A program made the translations under genes and the position numbers. Of a stretch of 64,000 nucleotides of DNA, positions 10,143 to 18,907 are shown one piece after another. Every line of letters begins with the position of its first letter. The stretch's first letter is position 1. Source of the DNA: Sphingopyxis terrae subsp. terrae NBRC 15098 (GTDB lineage: Bacteria > Pseudomonadota > Alphaproteobacteria > Sphingomonadales > Sphingomonadaceae); assembly GCF_001598815.1 (NCBI RefSeq), contig NZ_BCZQ01000017.1, forward strand, positions 1-64,000, written 5' to 3'. The notes beneath the pieces were generated by a model that was not told the origin of the DNA, did not search any database, and worked only from the letters and a program-made list of their open reading frames with translations.

Positions 10143-11417
10143 ATGATTGCGCGACTGGCGATGGGGCTCGCCCTGCTGTTTCTTCTTCCCTCCGGGCGGG
10201 CGCTCGCCGAGCGTCCGCCCGTTCCCGTTACCGTCCCCTCCGAAATCGGCGGCTACGACTATGATCGCGGGCGTGATGCGCTGATTGCGGGCGAGACGGT
10301 GATCGCGCTGGCTGCGTTCGATCGCTCCTGCGCCATGGGAAATATGAAGAGCTGTTATAATGCGGGGCTGCTGAACGAAGACTTGTTCAAAACTGATGCT
10401 GACAAGACGCGCCGGACGACGGCTCTCGCCAGCTTCGACCGGGCGTGCGAAGGCGGCTTTCAGCGCGGTTGCGTCGCCGCTGCTGGCTATTACCGGTCAG
10501 CTCTGTCGGGGGTGCAGGATCTTCCGCGTGCGCTCGTCCTGTTGCGGCGGGCCTGCGAAGCCTGGGAAGCGGACGGGTGCGGCGATCTGGCCGAAATGCT
10601 GCATCAGGGCGAGGGTACGGCGAAGGACTTCGAAGCGGCCCGGCGCTTCTTTATCCTCGGCTGCGAGCGGGGCGGCCGCGCGCTCAATTGTTTCAATGCT
10701 GGCCTGATGGCGCTGAACGGCACGGGCGGTCCACCTGACCGGCTTGCGGGTTTCGACTATTATCACCGTGCGTGCCGACTCGGTTCGGCGAAGGCGTGCA
10801 GCAACCTCGCGCTTGAATATGTGCAGAACGACTGGAATCCGGAAGATTTCGCGATCGGCAAGGGCCTGTTCAAAATGGCGTGCGACAAGGGCGAGATGAT
10901 TGCGTGCAAGAATCTGGGCTATCTTGTCGAGCGTGCCGATCCGGGGGCTGCGGGAAAGAAACAAGCGGCGCGCCTCTATCGCCAAGCCTGCGACGGTGGC
11001 GAGGGAGAGGGATGTCGTTCGCTCGGCATTTTAGCCGGTGACGGAATCAGGGCGGCGGGACGCAAGCGCGACGCCCTCGGCCTCTATGTTCGGGGATGCA
11101 ATCTTGGCAGCGGGCGCTCCTGCTACAATGTCGGCCTTATGTACCTGATCGGCTATCGCGCGCCGACGCAGCTGCATACAGGGCTCGGTTGGTTTGCGGC
11201 AGGCTGCAAGATTGGCGATGCGTCGAGCTGCGGCGGTGCGGCGCTGGCGGCACTGTGGCTGGGCGAGCGCGATGCCGCTGGCGGCGCTGACCAGGCCGCG
11301 CGATGGGTGCTTTATGGCCGCAATCTCGATCCGGCCAGTCCTCTTCTGGATAGTGTGTCCGATTATCTTGCCAAACGCACGGCCGAACCCCCGACCTTAC
11401 AGCCCGACCGCGGTTGA
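10143..11417 (+). CDS. Secreted Sel1-repeat protein with paired cysteines (Hcp-like)
   Basis: A 424-residue secreted protein. A signal peptide (cleavage near GRALAE) is followed by nine Sel1/TPR-like alpha-alpha repeats, nearly every one carrying two cysteines spaced C-x7-C (for example CAMGNMKSC, CEGGFQRGC, CDKGEMIAC). This is the spacing seen in the Helicobacter cysteine-rich (Hcp) Sel1 proteins, where each repeat is closed by a disulfide. It would fold in the oxidising periplasm and act as a protein-binding scaffold, but its partner is unknown. The gene follows the giant adhesin in the same direction with a 107-base gap, so co-expression is possible though not shown. It is convergent with the next gene. 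Confidence 0.8.
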   Translation: MIARLAMGLALLFLLPSGRALAERPPVPVTVPSEIGGYDYDRGRDALIAGETVIALAAFDRSCAMGNMKSCYNAGLLNEDLFKTDADKTRRTTALASFDRACEGGFQRGCVAAAGYYRSALSGVQDLPRALVLLRRACEAWEADGCGDLAEMLHQGEGTAKDFEAARRFFILGCERGGRALNCFNAGLMALNGTGGPPDRLAGFDYYHRACRLGSAKACSNLALEYVQNDWNPEDFAIGKGLFKMACDKGEMIACKNLGYLVERADPGAAGKKQAARLYRQACDGGEGEGCRSLGILAGDGIRAAGRKRDALGLYVRGCNLGSGRSCYNVGLMYLIGYRAPTQLHTGLGWFAAGCKIGDASSCGGAALAALWLGERDAAGGADQAARWVLYGRNLDPASPLLDSVSDYLAKRTAEPPTLQPDRG

Positions 11418-11468
11418 GCAATCGCCCTGCCTGTCGGGGGCCATGCTAGCCCCAAAATCGCACAGACA

Positions 11469-12053
11469 TCACATCGAGCATCGGACATAGGCGCGTCTGG
11501 GTTTGCCTACTTCCTCGACGATCAGGCGACCGCTGGCTTCCGAAAAGCGGAAATGGACAAAGTGGACGGCCTTGCTTCCGGGTCGAACAAGACTGGCGAG
11601 CATGTCGCGCGCATCGGCATAATCTGCGGCACGCGGCGGCGCATCATCGCCGCGATCATGCGACGTGCCGGTATCGACGTAAACCGTCCGGACGGTGAGC
11701 GCCTCTCCCGCGATAATTGCAAGATCGGGCTTCAATCCCATGCGGTTCTTGTAGGATTGGCCCACGCAGTTGCCCGAACGGGTCGCCCAGTCGCCCAGAA
11801 AGTGCGGCAGGATGGCCGAAGGCGCAATCGGGGCATAGACCGCCCGGTCGGTGCCCGTGGCGGGCTGGACGATCTCGCCGATGCCGTCCCGCGCATCGGG
11901 CTTTGCGCTGGCGGACAAAGGCATGGCGACACAGAGCAGAATTGCCGACAGGCCGATCCCTGCCAGCGCGCCTCGCGACAGCCCTTCAAAGCATTCCCGC
12001 GTAGCCGGACCGGCTTGGGCGTCGCCTTCAGCCCGCGTGACCCTGCCCGCCAT
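11469..12053 (-). CDS. Small secreted protein of unknown function
   Basis: A 194-residue protein. The start is ATG at 12053, preceded by a strong GGAGGA about seven bases upstream, although the frame stays open further back. The N-terminus has an unusually long charged region, then a hydrophobic segment (about 32-48) ending ASAKPD, so it looks exported. The mature part has conserved-looking segments HFLGDWATRSGNC and VHFVHFRFSEASGR and two cysteines, one near the C-terminus (VRCSM). I do not recognise the family. It lies 169 bases downstream of the SHOCT protein in the same direction and may be transcribed with it. Confidence 0.6.
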   Translation of the reverse strand: MAGRVTRAEGDAQAGPATRECFEGLSRGALAGIGLSAILLCVAMPLSASAKPDARDGIGEIVQPATGTDRAVYAPIAPSAILPHFLGDWATRSGNCVGQSYKNRMGLKPDLAIIAGEALTVRTVYVDTGTSHDRGDDAPPRAADYADARDMLASLVRPGSKAVHFVHFRFSEASGRLIVEEVGKPRRAYVRCSM

Positions 12054-12222
12054 ATATTTCCTCCGCGCTTCGAATGTCGGACCAATCAATGTTCCTGTTT
12101 CCCCCACCGGCGAAGCGCTGCGATGTACCGGTTCCCTTCGGTCCATCGGGCTTTCGCGCGCGCCGGAGCCTCCGGAGGTGCAAATTTCCATCGATACCCG
12201 GCCATACTGCCAGGCCCGGCGA

Positions 12223-13242
12223 TCAGCAGGTCGGGATCGCGCTTTTGCTCTCCTCGCCGTCAGCGGCTGGCAAGCTGACATAGTGCGTGCCTTTGCGGAC
12301 GAAATTCTGGGTGATGAGCCGGCTGCCGGCGAAGCGGACATCGAACGAGCGATTGCGCACGACGTTGACGATCGTGCCATCATAGCTCTGGCCGCCCTCT
12401 TCGGCGGCACCGCTGCTGTCATAATGGGAATCGAAGGTCACGAGAGACCTCGGGCCGGTCGGGGTCAATTCGGTCAGCGTCTTGGCGTCGCAGACATAGC
12501 CCTGCCAAACACCGCCCGCGGTGGATTCGATGACGAGTCCATCGAGGATGTCGCGCCGGATTTTCCACTGCGGCGGATTGCCCATTATGCTGCCCGTCAC
12601 GGCGTCAGGCCATCGACCGGTTTCTGCGAATTTGGCACCGGGCATTTCGCGCAGATAGAAGATGCCGAGCGTCCCGAGGCCCGCAGGATAAGGCTCGCCG
12701 TTCCCTTCGACAATCAGGACGGGGCCGAATGAAGCCCAGACGAGTTTGCCCTTCGCATAGGTATAGACAGCGTCTTCGGTCACGCGCATTTCCCGCTCGC
12801 CGAGTCCGAAGACGGCATCAAACGCCAGATCCATCTGCTTCTCTTCCGGCAGGCTGCGAATGGCCGACGGAGCAGGCTTGGCCGTCGGTGGCGACTGGGT
12901 GGCCGACGCTTTGCGAGCGACCCCCGGCGCCGCATCCGCCATGGCCACGGACGATGTCGCGCCGCCCCGATGCGCCAGCGCCCATCCACTCCCGCCCAGC
13001 AGCGTCAGTCCCGCGAGTGCCGCAAACGGCCATCGTCGGTTGCCGGGCGCCCTCTCTCTGCCACCGTCGACCGGCATGGCCTTGTCTTCCGGGTCTTCCG
13101 GCGAGCTTGCTGTCGTTGCTGTCGCTTCATGCCATTGCAGAAGCCGCGCCTTTTCCCGGTCGAACTCCTCCGCGCTGAGCGCCCCGGCTTCGCGCAGCCG
13201 CGTCAATCGTTCAAGGCGGCTCAGATGATCGTCGGTAGCCAT
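12223..13242 (-). CDS. SHOCT-domain single-pass membrane protein
   Basis: A 339-residue protein starting at ATG 13242, with GAGGGA just upstream. Residues about 7-36 match the short SHOCT motif (LTRLREAGALSAEEFDREKARLL), an oligomerisation-type motif often attached to membrane proteins. A linker, one transmembrane helix at about 72-92 (FAALAGLTLLGGSGWALA) and a ~230-residue extracytoplasmic domain of unknown fold follow. The outer domain has cysteines only in GYVCDAK and at the very C-terminus (IPTC). No catalytic motif was seen. It is divergent from the lipoprotein gene at 13360 and upstream of the small secreted protein at 11469. Confidence 0.65.
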   Translation of the reverse strand: MATDDHLSRLERLTRLREAGALSAEEFDREKARLLQWHEATATTASSPEDPEDKAMPVDGGRERAPGNRRWPFAALAGLTLLGGSGWALAHRGGATSSVAMADAAPGVARKASATQSPPTAKPAPSAIRSLPEEKQMDLAFDAVFGLGEREMRVTEDAVYTYAKGKLVWASFGPVLIVEGNGEPYPAGLGTLGIFYLREMPGAKFAETGRWPDAVTGSIMGNPPQWKIRRDILDGLVIESTAGGVWQGYVCDAKTLTELTPTGPRSLVTFDSHYDSSGAAEEGGQSYDGTIVNVVRNRSFDVRFAGSRLITQNFVRKGTHYVSLPAADGEESKSAIPTC

Positions 13243-13359
13243 GGTCCCTCGCGCTGATAATCTCAAGGGCGTCAGCCTACTCCAGCATCCCCGAAGGCGA
13301 GAGGAGGCAATCGCGTACCGGTACATCCCGCGCGTTCGCGCGCTATCATCGGCGGGGTA

Positions 13360-14046
13360 ATGTCGACGAAATTGACGGGAGTTCTGATCTTGCGACCCAA
13401 GTCTGTTACGAATGCGCTCACCTTGTGCATCATGGCAGTGATCACATTGGCGGCCTGCGATGGCGCAAATGGCGCCGATACGCATCCGACGAAACAGGGA
13501 ACGGAGGCGCCCGCGCAGTATATGCCGGGCGCTGCGGCACCGACATCACTCGACGAGCAAGATCGCAACGCGCTGGAGATGGCCGAGCGCGCCTGTGCTA
13601 ATCGCGACTTTCAGCAGCTTTTCACGGCCATTGCGATATCACCGGCCGTCCGGCGCAAATATAGCGCGCCCACCATCACGTCTGCCGTGCTGGACCCTCA
13701 GGGCAGGGTAATTTCGTCGCGCGACGTGCCCGCGAATTCCTACGAGGATTTTCCGGTCCGGCAGGTCGACTTCTATTACAAGCCCGCCAAGCCCCGGTCC
13801 CCCGGGGATGAGGACGAGTATCTCGATATCCAGTTCAACCAGAGCCAGAGTGACGATTTCTCGGTCGATTGGGCGCGCGTCCACTATGATGGCCAATCGG
13901 AAGGCGGTGAGGATCTGGGGAATATCATCGGCCCTGAGGGCAAACCGCTCCCGCCCGGGACACATCCCGATTCGGATGGGCAATTGCTGTTCCGGCCCAT
14001 CGGAAATTGCTGGCAGTTGCAGGAGGACATCCGTTGGCTTCGATAG
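13360..14046 (+). CDS. Predicted lipoprotein of unknown function
   Basis: A 228-residue protein with a lipobox ITLAAC at about residue 33, so it should be lipidated and anchored on the periplasmic face of a membrane. A CGGCGGGG-type purine run precedes ATG 13360; a later in-frame ATG just before the hydrophobic core (MAVITLAAC) is an alternative start that gives a more usual signal length. The mature protein contains two further cysteines (ACANRDF, GNCWQLQ), which could form a disulfide. The family is not recognised. It is convergent with the lrp-type gene, 43 bases apart. Confidence 0.6.
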   Translation: MSTKLTGVLILRPKSVTNALTLCIMAVITLAACDGANGADTHPTKQGTEAPAQYMPGAAAPTSLDEQDRNALEMAERACANRDFQQLFTAIAISPAVRRKYSAPTITSAVLDPQGRVISSRDVPANSYEDFPVRQVDFYYKPAKPRSPGDEDEYLDIQFNQSQSDDFSVDWARVHYDGQSEGGEDLGNIIGPEGKPLPPGTHPDSDGQLLFRPIGNCWQLQEDIRWLR

Positions 14047-14089
14047 CGCAGCGGTTTGAGCTTCAGCGGCTCCAACAACATTCGGCGGC

Positions 14090-14560
14090 TCAGCGGGCCG
14101 ATTCGCAGATCGTTTCCATCGCGACGAAGGTCGAGGTGCTCGCGACGTGTGGCAGGCTGGAGATTTTCTCGCCCAACACGATGCGATAGCGGCGGATATC
14201 GGGGGTGCGCACCTTCAGGAGATAATCGAAGCTGCTCGCGATCATGTGGCATTCCTCGACTTCGGGAATCTGCCGCACCGCGTCGTTGAAGCGGCGTAGC
14301 GCCTCCTCGCGCGTGTCGGACAGCTTGACCTCGGTAAAGGCGACATGGTCGAGCCCCAGCTTCGCGGGGTCGACGATCGCGCGAAAGCCGGTGATCAGCC
14401 CGCTGTCGACCAGCCGCTTGACGCGCTGCTGGCACGGCGTCTTCGACAGGCCGACGCGCTGCGCCAGTTCGGTGTAGGTCATCCGCCCGTCGCGGCCCAA
14501 TATCGCGATGATCTTGCGATCGAACTCGTCCAGATCGACCAAGATTTTCGTATTTGCCAT
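14090..14560 (-). CDS. Lrp/AsnC-family regulator, probable proline-utilisation regulator
   Basis: A 156-residue Lrp/AsnC protein. An N-terminal winged HTH (about 9-60, LDEFDRKIIAILGRDGR then LAQRVGLSKTPCQQRVKRL) precedes the RAM/AsnC effector domain (about 70-150). It is divergent from putA across a 97-base gap. In alphaproteobacteria, PutR-like Lrp proteins in this arrangement sense proline and activate putA, and the short PutA here lacks its own DNA-binding domain, which fits. The gap holds an exact 11-base direct repeat that could be its operator. The specific ligand is inferred from context. Confidence 0.88.
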   Translation of the reverse strand: MANTKILVDLDEFDRKIIAILGRDGRMTYTELAQRVGLSKTPCQQRVKRLVDSGLITGFRAIVDPAKLGLDHVAFTEVKLSDTREEALRRFNDAVRQIPEVEECHMIASSFDYLLKVRTPDIRRYRIVLGEKISSLPHVASTSTFVAMETICESAR

Positions 14561-14633
14561 GCGGATTGCCTAATATGACGCCGATAATAGGTCAAAAGAT
14601 AATCGTTCGAGCGCGATTGAAGGCGGATTGCCT
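14561..14633. promoter_or_regulatory. Candidate regulator-binding repeats between the lrp-type gene and putA
   Basis: GCGGATTGCCT occurs at 14561-14571 and again at 14623-14633, 62 bases apart, about six helical turns. Between them GATAAT occurs twice (14583-14588 and 14598-14603). Spaced direct repeats flanking a divergent promoter suit an Lrp-type oligomer that wraps DNA. This is inference from sequence only. Confidence 0.45.
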
Positions 14634-14657
14634 TTTCGCCGCATGCTATCATGCGCC

Positions 14658-17600
14658 ATGACCCAGCCGACCGACCGCGCCGCCATCCGCGCCCTCGCCC
14701 GCCGCTCCGAAGCCGACATCGTCGCCGATCTGCGGACCCAGCTTGCCCGCTCGCCCGCCACCCTCGACGCGGTGACGCGGCGCGGACTCGCGCTCATCCG
14801 CAAGGCGAAGGCCGAGGGCGAGCGCGAGACGCTCGTCGCGCAGCTCATGAACCGCTACCGCCTGTCGACCGAGGAAGGCGTCGTGCTGATGTGCCTTGCC
14901 GAAGCGCTGCTGCGCGTCCCCGACAGCGCGACCGCCAATGCGCTGATCCGCGACAAGATCGCCGGACGCCATTGGCGCGAGGGTGAGGATGAGGATAGCC
15001 CGCTGGTCGTCGCGCTGTCGGCGCGCGGCCTGTCGCTGGGCTCGGCGACGCTAATGCTGGGCGCGATGGGCAGCAAGGCGAACCCGCTCACCCTGCTCAA
15101 GTCGATGATCCGCCGCTCGGGCGAGCCGGTGATCCGTCAGGCGGCGCTCGCGGCGATGAAACTGCTCGGCCAGCAGTTTGTGATGGGCGAAACGATCGAC
15201 GCAGCGGTACGGCGCGCCGACAAGGATAAGGGCGAACTCGCGAGTTTCGACATGCTCGGCGAAGCCGCGCGCACCGCAGAGGATGCGCGGCGCTATTATG
15301 ACAGCTACGCCGCGGCGATCGCGCGCATAGGCCGCGATGCGAAGCCGGGCGACCCGTTTGCCAACCACGGCATTTCGATCAAGCTGTCGGCGCTTCACCC
15401 GCGTTACGAATATCTGCAGGCCGACCGCGTTCGCGAAGAATTGATCCCCGATGTCATCGCGCTCGCCCGCGCCGCACGCGGCGTCAACATTCCGCTGATG
15501 ATCGACGCCGAGGAAAGCGACCGGCTCGAACCACACCTCGACGTTTATGGCGCGCTGATCGACGCGGGGCTCGCCGACGGCTGGACCGGGCTCGGCATCG
15601 TGATCCAGGCCTATCAGAAGCGCGCGAGCGAGGCGATCCGCTGGGTTGCCGCCAAGGCGCGCGCGCGGGGCGTCATGCTGTCGATGCGGCTGGTCAAGGG
15701 CGCCTATTGGGATACCGAGATCAAGCGTGCGCAGACGATGGGGCTGGGCGATTTTCCGGTCTTCACTGCAAAAAATCACACCGACCTCAACTATATGGCG
15801 TGCGCGCAGATATTGCGCGAGCATCAGGATTGCATCTTCCCGGCCTTTGCGACGCACAATGCGATGACGCTGGCCTTTATCGCCGAGCTGTTCGACGGCG
15901 CCGATTACGAACTGCAGCGGCTGCACGGCATGGGCGAAGGCGCGCATGATGCGATCGTTGCGCTGTCGCCGCCGCCGCGCCCGGTGCGCGTCTATGCGCC
16001 CGTGGGCACCCACCGCGACCTGCTCGCTTATCTGGTCCGCCGCCTGCTCGAAAATGGCGCGAACAGCAGCTTCGTGCACCAGTTTTCGGACCCCGACGTG
16101 ACCGCCGAAGAGCTGGCGGTCGACCCGCGCAGCATCGCCAGCGTGCCGTCGAAAATCCCGACCGGGCTCCAGCTTTTCGATCCCGTCCGGCGCAATTCGC
16201 GCGGCTACGACCTTGGCGAACCCGGCGTGCCCGAGGCGCTGGCGGCCGCGATTGCCGGGGCGCGGGACATCGGGCGCATCGCGGCGCCGATCGTCGGCGG
16301 CACGGCAGCGGCGGGCACCGCCGAAGCGGTGCGCAATCCGGCGACCGGCGCGGTCGTCGGTCATGTGATCGAGGCCGATGCCGATATGGTCGATGCCGCC
16401 GTCGCCGCCGCGCGCGCGGCGCAGGGCGACTGGAGCCTTGCCGGTGGCTCCTTCCGTGCCGAACGGCTCGAACGCGCGGCCGATCTGCTCGAGGAACGCG
16501 ATGCTCTCTTTCTCGGGCTGGCGATCGACGAGGCGGGCAAGACGCTCGTCGATGCGGTGGCCGAAGTGCGCGAGGCGGTCGACTTCCTGCGCTATTATGC
16601 CGCCCAGGCGCGCGCCGATTTCACCTACCCCATCGCGCTGCCCGGCCCGACCGGCGAACGCAACGAACTGATCCTCGAAGGCAAGGGCGTCTTCGTTGCC
16701 ATCAGCCCGTGGAATTTCCCGCTCGCGATCTTTCTGGGGCAGGTGTCGGCGGCGCTCGCCGCTGGTAACGCCGTGCTGGCGAAGCCCGCTGAACAGACGC
16801 CGCTGATCGCGCATGCCGCGATAGAACTGCTGCTCGAGGCGGGGGTGCCCGCCGATGTGTTGGCGTTTCTCCCCGGTCGCGGCGAAACGGTGGGCGCGGC
16901 GCTGACCGGTCATGACGATATCATCGGCGTTGCCTTCACCGGATCGACCGAGGTTGCGCGCGCGATCAACCGCAGCCTTGCGGGGCGCGACGGTCCGATC
17001 GCGACGCTGATCGCCGAAACCGGCGGTGCCAACGCGATGATCGTCGATTCGACCGCACTTCCCGAACAGGTGGCGCGCGATGCCGTCGCCAGCGCGTTCC
17101 AGTCGGCGGGTCAGCGCTGTTCGGCGCTTCGCCTGCTTTGCGTGCAGGAAGATGTCGCCGAAACCATGATCGACATGGTCGCGGGCGCGATGGCCGAACT
17201 CAATATCGGCGACCCCGCTATTCTCGCGACCGATGTCGGTCCGATCATCGATGCCGAGGCGCAAGCGAACATCGCGGCTTATATCGCCGAAGCGCGCGCC
17301 GCGGGCCGGGTGATTGCACAGGCGGCGCGCACCGATTGGCCGGCGGGCGGTACCTTCGTGCCGCCGACGATGATCCGCCTCGACCATGTCACCGACCTCA
17401 AGCGCGAGATTTTCGGCCCGGTGCTGCATGTCGCGACGTGGAAGGGCGGCGAGCTCGACGCGCTGATCGACGCGATCAACGCTTCGGGCTATGGCCTGAC
17501 ATTGGGCGTCCACACCCGCATCGACGGCGTCGCGGCGCATGTCGCGGCGCGCGCGGCGGTCGGCAATGTCTATGTCAACCGCAACCAGATCGGCGCGATC

Positions 17601-17750
17601 GTCGGATCGCAGCCCTTCGGCGGCCGCGGCCTGTCGGGCACGGGGCCGAAGGCCGGCGGTCCGCATTATCTGCACCGCTTCGCCGAGGAAAAATCGATCT
17701 CGACCGACATCACCGCAGCGGGCGGCAATGCAGCGCTGATGGCGGGGTAA
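14658..17750 (+). CDS. putA: Bifunctional proline dehydrogenase / L-glutamate gamma-semialdehyde dehydrogenase
   Basis: About 1,030 residues. It oxidises proline to pyrroline-5-carboxylate (FAD, electrons to quinone) and then to glutamate (NAD). The proline dehydrogenase barrel occupies roughly 100-470. The aldehyde dehydrogenase half follows, with SPWNFPLAIF, FTGSTEVA, the general base in ETGGAN (Glu near 787) and the nucleophile in GQRCSALR (Cys near 821). The usual N-terminal ribbon-helix-helix regulatory domain of long enterobacterial PutA is absent, so this is a short PutA whose control must come from outside, probably the divergent Lrp-type gene. ATG 14658 is preferred over a TTG at 14628 because the extra residues do not resemble PutA. 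Confidence 0.95.
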   Translation: MTQPTDRAAIRALARRSEADIVADLRTQLARSPATLDAVTRRGLALIRKAKAEGERETLVAQLMNRYRLSTEEGVVLMCLAEALLRVPDSATANALIRDKIAGRHWREGEDEDSPLVVALSARGLSLGSATLMLGAMGSKANPLTLLKSMIRRSGEPVIRQAALAAMKLLGQQFVMGETIDAAVRRADKDKGELASFDMLGEAARTAEDARRYYDSYAAAIARIGRDAKPGDPFANHGISIKLSALHPRYEYLQADRVREELIPDVIALARAARGVNIPLMIDAEESDRLEPHLDVYGALIDAGLADGWTGLGIVIQAYQKRASEAIRWVAAKARARGVMLSMRLVKGAYWDTEIKRAQTMGLGDFPVFTAKNHTDLNYMACAQILREHQDCIFPAFATHNAMTLAFIAELFDGADYELQRLHGMGEGAHDAIVALSPPPRPVRVYAPVGTHRDLLAYLVRRLLENGANSSFVHQFSDPDVTAEELAVDPRSIASVPSKIPTGLQLFDPVRRNSRGYDLGEPGVPEALAAAIAGARDIGRIAAPIVGGTAAAGTAEAVRNPATGAVVGHVIEADADMVDAAVAAARAAQGDWSLAGGSFRAERLERAADLLEERDALFLGLAIDEAGKTLVDAVAEVREAVDFLRYYAAQARADFTYPIALPGPTGERNELILEGKGVFVAISPWNFPLAIFLGQVSAALAAGNAVLAKPAEQTPLIAHAAIELLLEAGVPADVLAFLPGRGETVGAALTGHDDIIGVAFTGSTEVARAINRSLAGRDGPIATLIAETGGANAMIVDSTALPEQVARDAVASAFQSAGQRCSALRLLCVQEDVAETMIDMVAGAMAELNIGDPAILATDVGPIIDAEAQANIAAYIAEARAAGRVIAQAARTDWPAGGTFVPPTMIRLDHVTDLKREIFGPVLHVATWKGGELDALIDAINASGYGLTLGVHTRIDGVAAHVAARAAVGNVYVNRNQIGAIVGSQPFGGRGLSGTGPKAGGPHYLHRFAEEKSISTDITAAGGNAALMAG

Positions 17751-17771
17751 TTCCTGCCTCTTTTGTTATTG

Positions 17772-17797
17772 GCGTATCCCCGCGAAGGCGGGGGAGT
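17772..17797. repeat. Short GC-rich palindrome between convergent genes
   Basis: CCCCGC and GCGGGG arms flank GAAG, giving a compact hairpin in the 64-base gap between putA and the CcmI-like gene. The CCCCGCGAAGGCGGGG core looks like one arm of palindromic elements common in Sphingomonadales intergenic DNA. No T tract follows on either strand, so a terminator role is uncertain. Confidence 0.4.
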
Positions 17798-17814
17798 ACA
17801 GGTTGTTCCGACGC

Positions 17815-18741
17815 CTAAGCCCCCGGCACCCCGAGCATCCGTGCCTGCGCGTTCAGCCGCTGTGCCGCCCCCGGATTGGCGGCGAGGGCGTCCTTCAGCG
17901 CCTGCGCCGCTTTTGCGGTTTCGCCGAGCGTCATGCGGCTGCGCATCAGCATGATCCAGCGGTCGACGTCCGCCGGATTCGCTTTCAACTTGGCCTCCAG
18001 CCCGTCGACCATCCCCGCGATCATCGCGTCCTGCTGCCCCTTGGGAAGCTGCGAGGCGGCTTCCATGTCGGCGCGGCTGGGGCCGGGGATCGCCCGCGCG
18101 GCGACCGGCATCTCGTCGGCCTTGAGCGCGCGCGGCTGCGTTGCGGCGAGGCGCGCGGCGACGTCGATCTTGTTGATCGCGCCGACCTGTTCGATCGTGC
18201 GGCGCAGGTCGGCCTCCCACGGCGCGCCCTGCGGCGTGTCGGCGAGCAGCGCGAACCATTCGTCGATCGCCCCCTTGTGATCGCCGGCGATATCCTTCTT
18301 CACCGCCATGAAATAGCGCGCGCGCGGATCCTTGGGATTGAGCGCGATCGCCTTGTCAAAGGCTTCGGCCGCGGCGGCTGGCATCGGATCGCGCGGACTC
18401 GCCATCACGCGCGCCTCGCCAAGCGCCGACCATAGCCCGGCCGACTCGGGCGCGATCGCGACCGATTTTTCATAAGCTGCGGCGGCGCCGGGATAATCGC
18501 CGAGGTCGAAACGCGCGGCGCCGAGCGCCATCCATGCGTCGGCGCTCTGCGGTTCGCGCCGCGTCCGTTCCTCGATTGCGGCAAGCTGGGCATCGGGTGA
18601 CGCTGCGGCCGTCGGCGCGGGCGCCGCGGCATTATTGGCGGAATCGCGCCAGATCGCATAGCCGATCGCGCCGGCTAGCAGGAGGAAGGCGGCGATCAGG
18701 ATCGCACGGTTCGTCGTCGACATACCCTTGGTTTCGCTCAT
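17815..18741 (-). CDS. CcmI/CycH-like TPR protein (cytochrome c maturation type)
   Basis: A 308-residue protein with one N-terminal transmembrane helix (about 12-30), an Ala/Pro linker and TPR motifs at about 60-145 (SADAWMALGAARFDLGDY, then AFDKAIALNPKDPRARY), plus a C-terminal domain with another TPR-like pair. This matches the periplasmic part of CcmI/CycH, which hands apocytochrome c to the haem ligase. The start is ATG 18741 with GGGGG upstream; MSTTNRA 18 bases later is an alternative. No ccmABCDEFGH genes are nearby, so it may be a lone paralogue. It lies 1.5 kb from a multihaem cytochrome operon, which may be meaningful or chance. It is divergent from gdhA. Confidence 0.65.
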   Translation of the reverse strand: MSETKGMSTTNRAILIAAFLLLAGAIGYAIWRDSANNAAAPAPTAAASPDAQLAAIEERTRREPQSADAWMALGAARFDLGDYPGAAAAYEKSVAIAPESAGLWSALGEARVMASPRDPMPAAAAEAFDKAIALNPKDPRARYFMAVKKDIAGDHKGAIDEWFALLADTPQGAPWEADLRRTIEQVGAINKIDVAARLAATQPRALKADEMPVAARAIPGPSRADMEAASQLPKGQQDAMIAGMVDGLEAKLKANPADVDRWIMLMRSRMTLGETAKAAQALKDALAANPGAAQRLNAQARMLGVPGA

Positions 18742-18907
18742 TCCATCCCCCGAATATCCGCCGCGGCGAAATCGCGCGCGACGGTGCCGCGCCATATTGC
18801 CTTTGGCGGGCAAAGGTGTAGCCTCTGTCGGGCGAGGTCGGTCAACGATAAAATCGTAAAACAGGGGGTCGCACCGGTTTTCCCAAGTCTTTGCGTGGGA
18901 GGGGTGC

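Noticed and set aside
11434-11452. GGGGC/GCCCC hairpin between the Sel1 gene and the convergent neighbour as a terminator
   Set aside because: The stem is only about five pairs and no T tract follows on either strand.
15051-17675. 874-codon minus-strand open frame opposite putA
   Set aside because: Arg/Asp/Gly-rich shadow of a well-identified gene.
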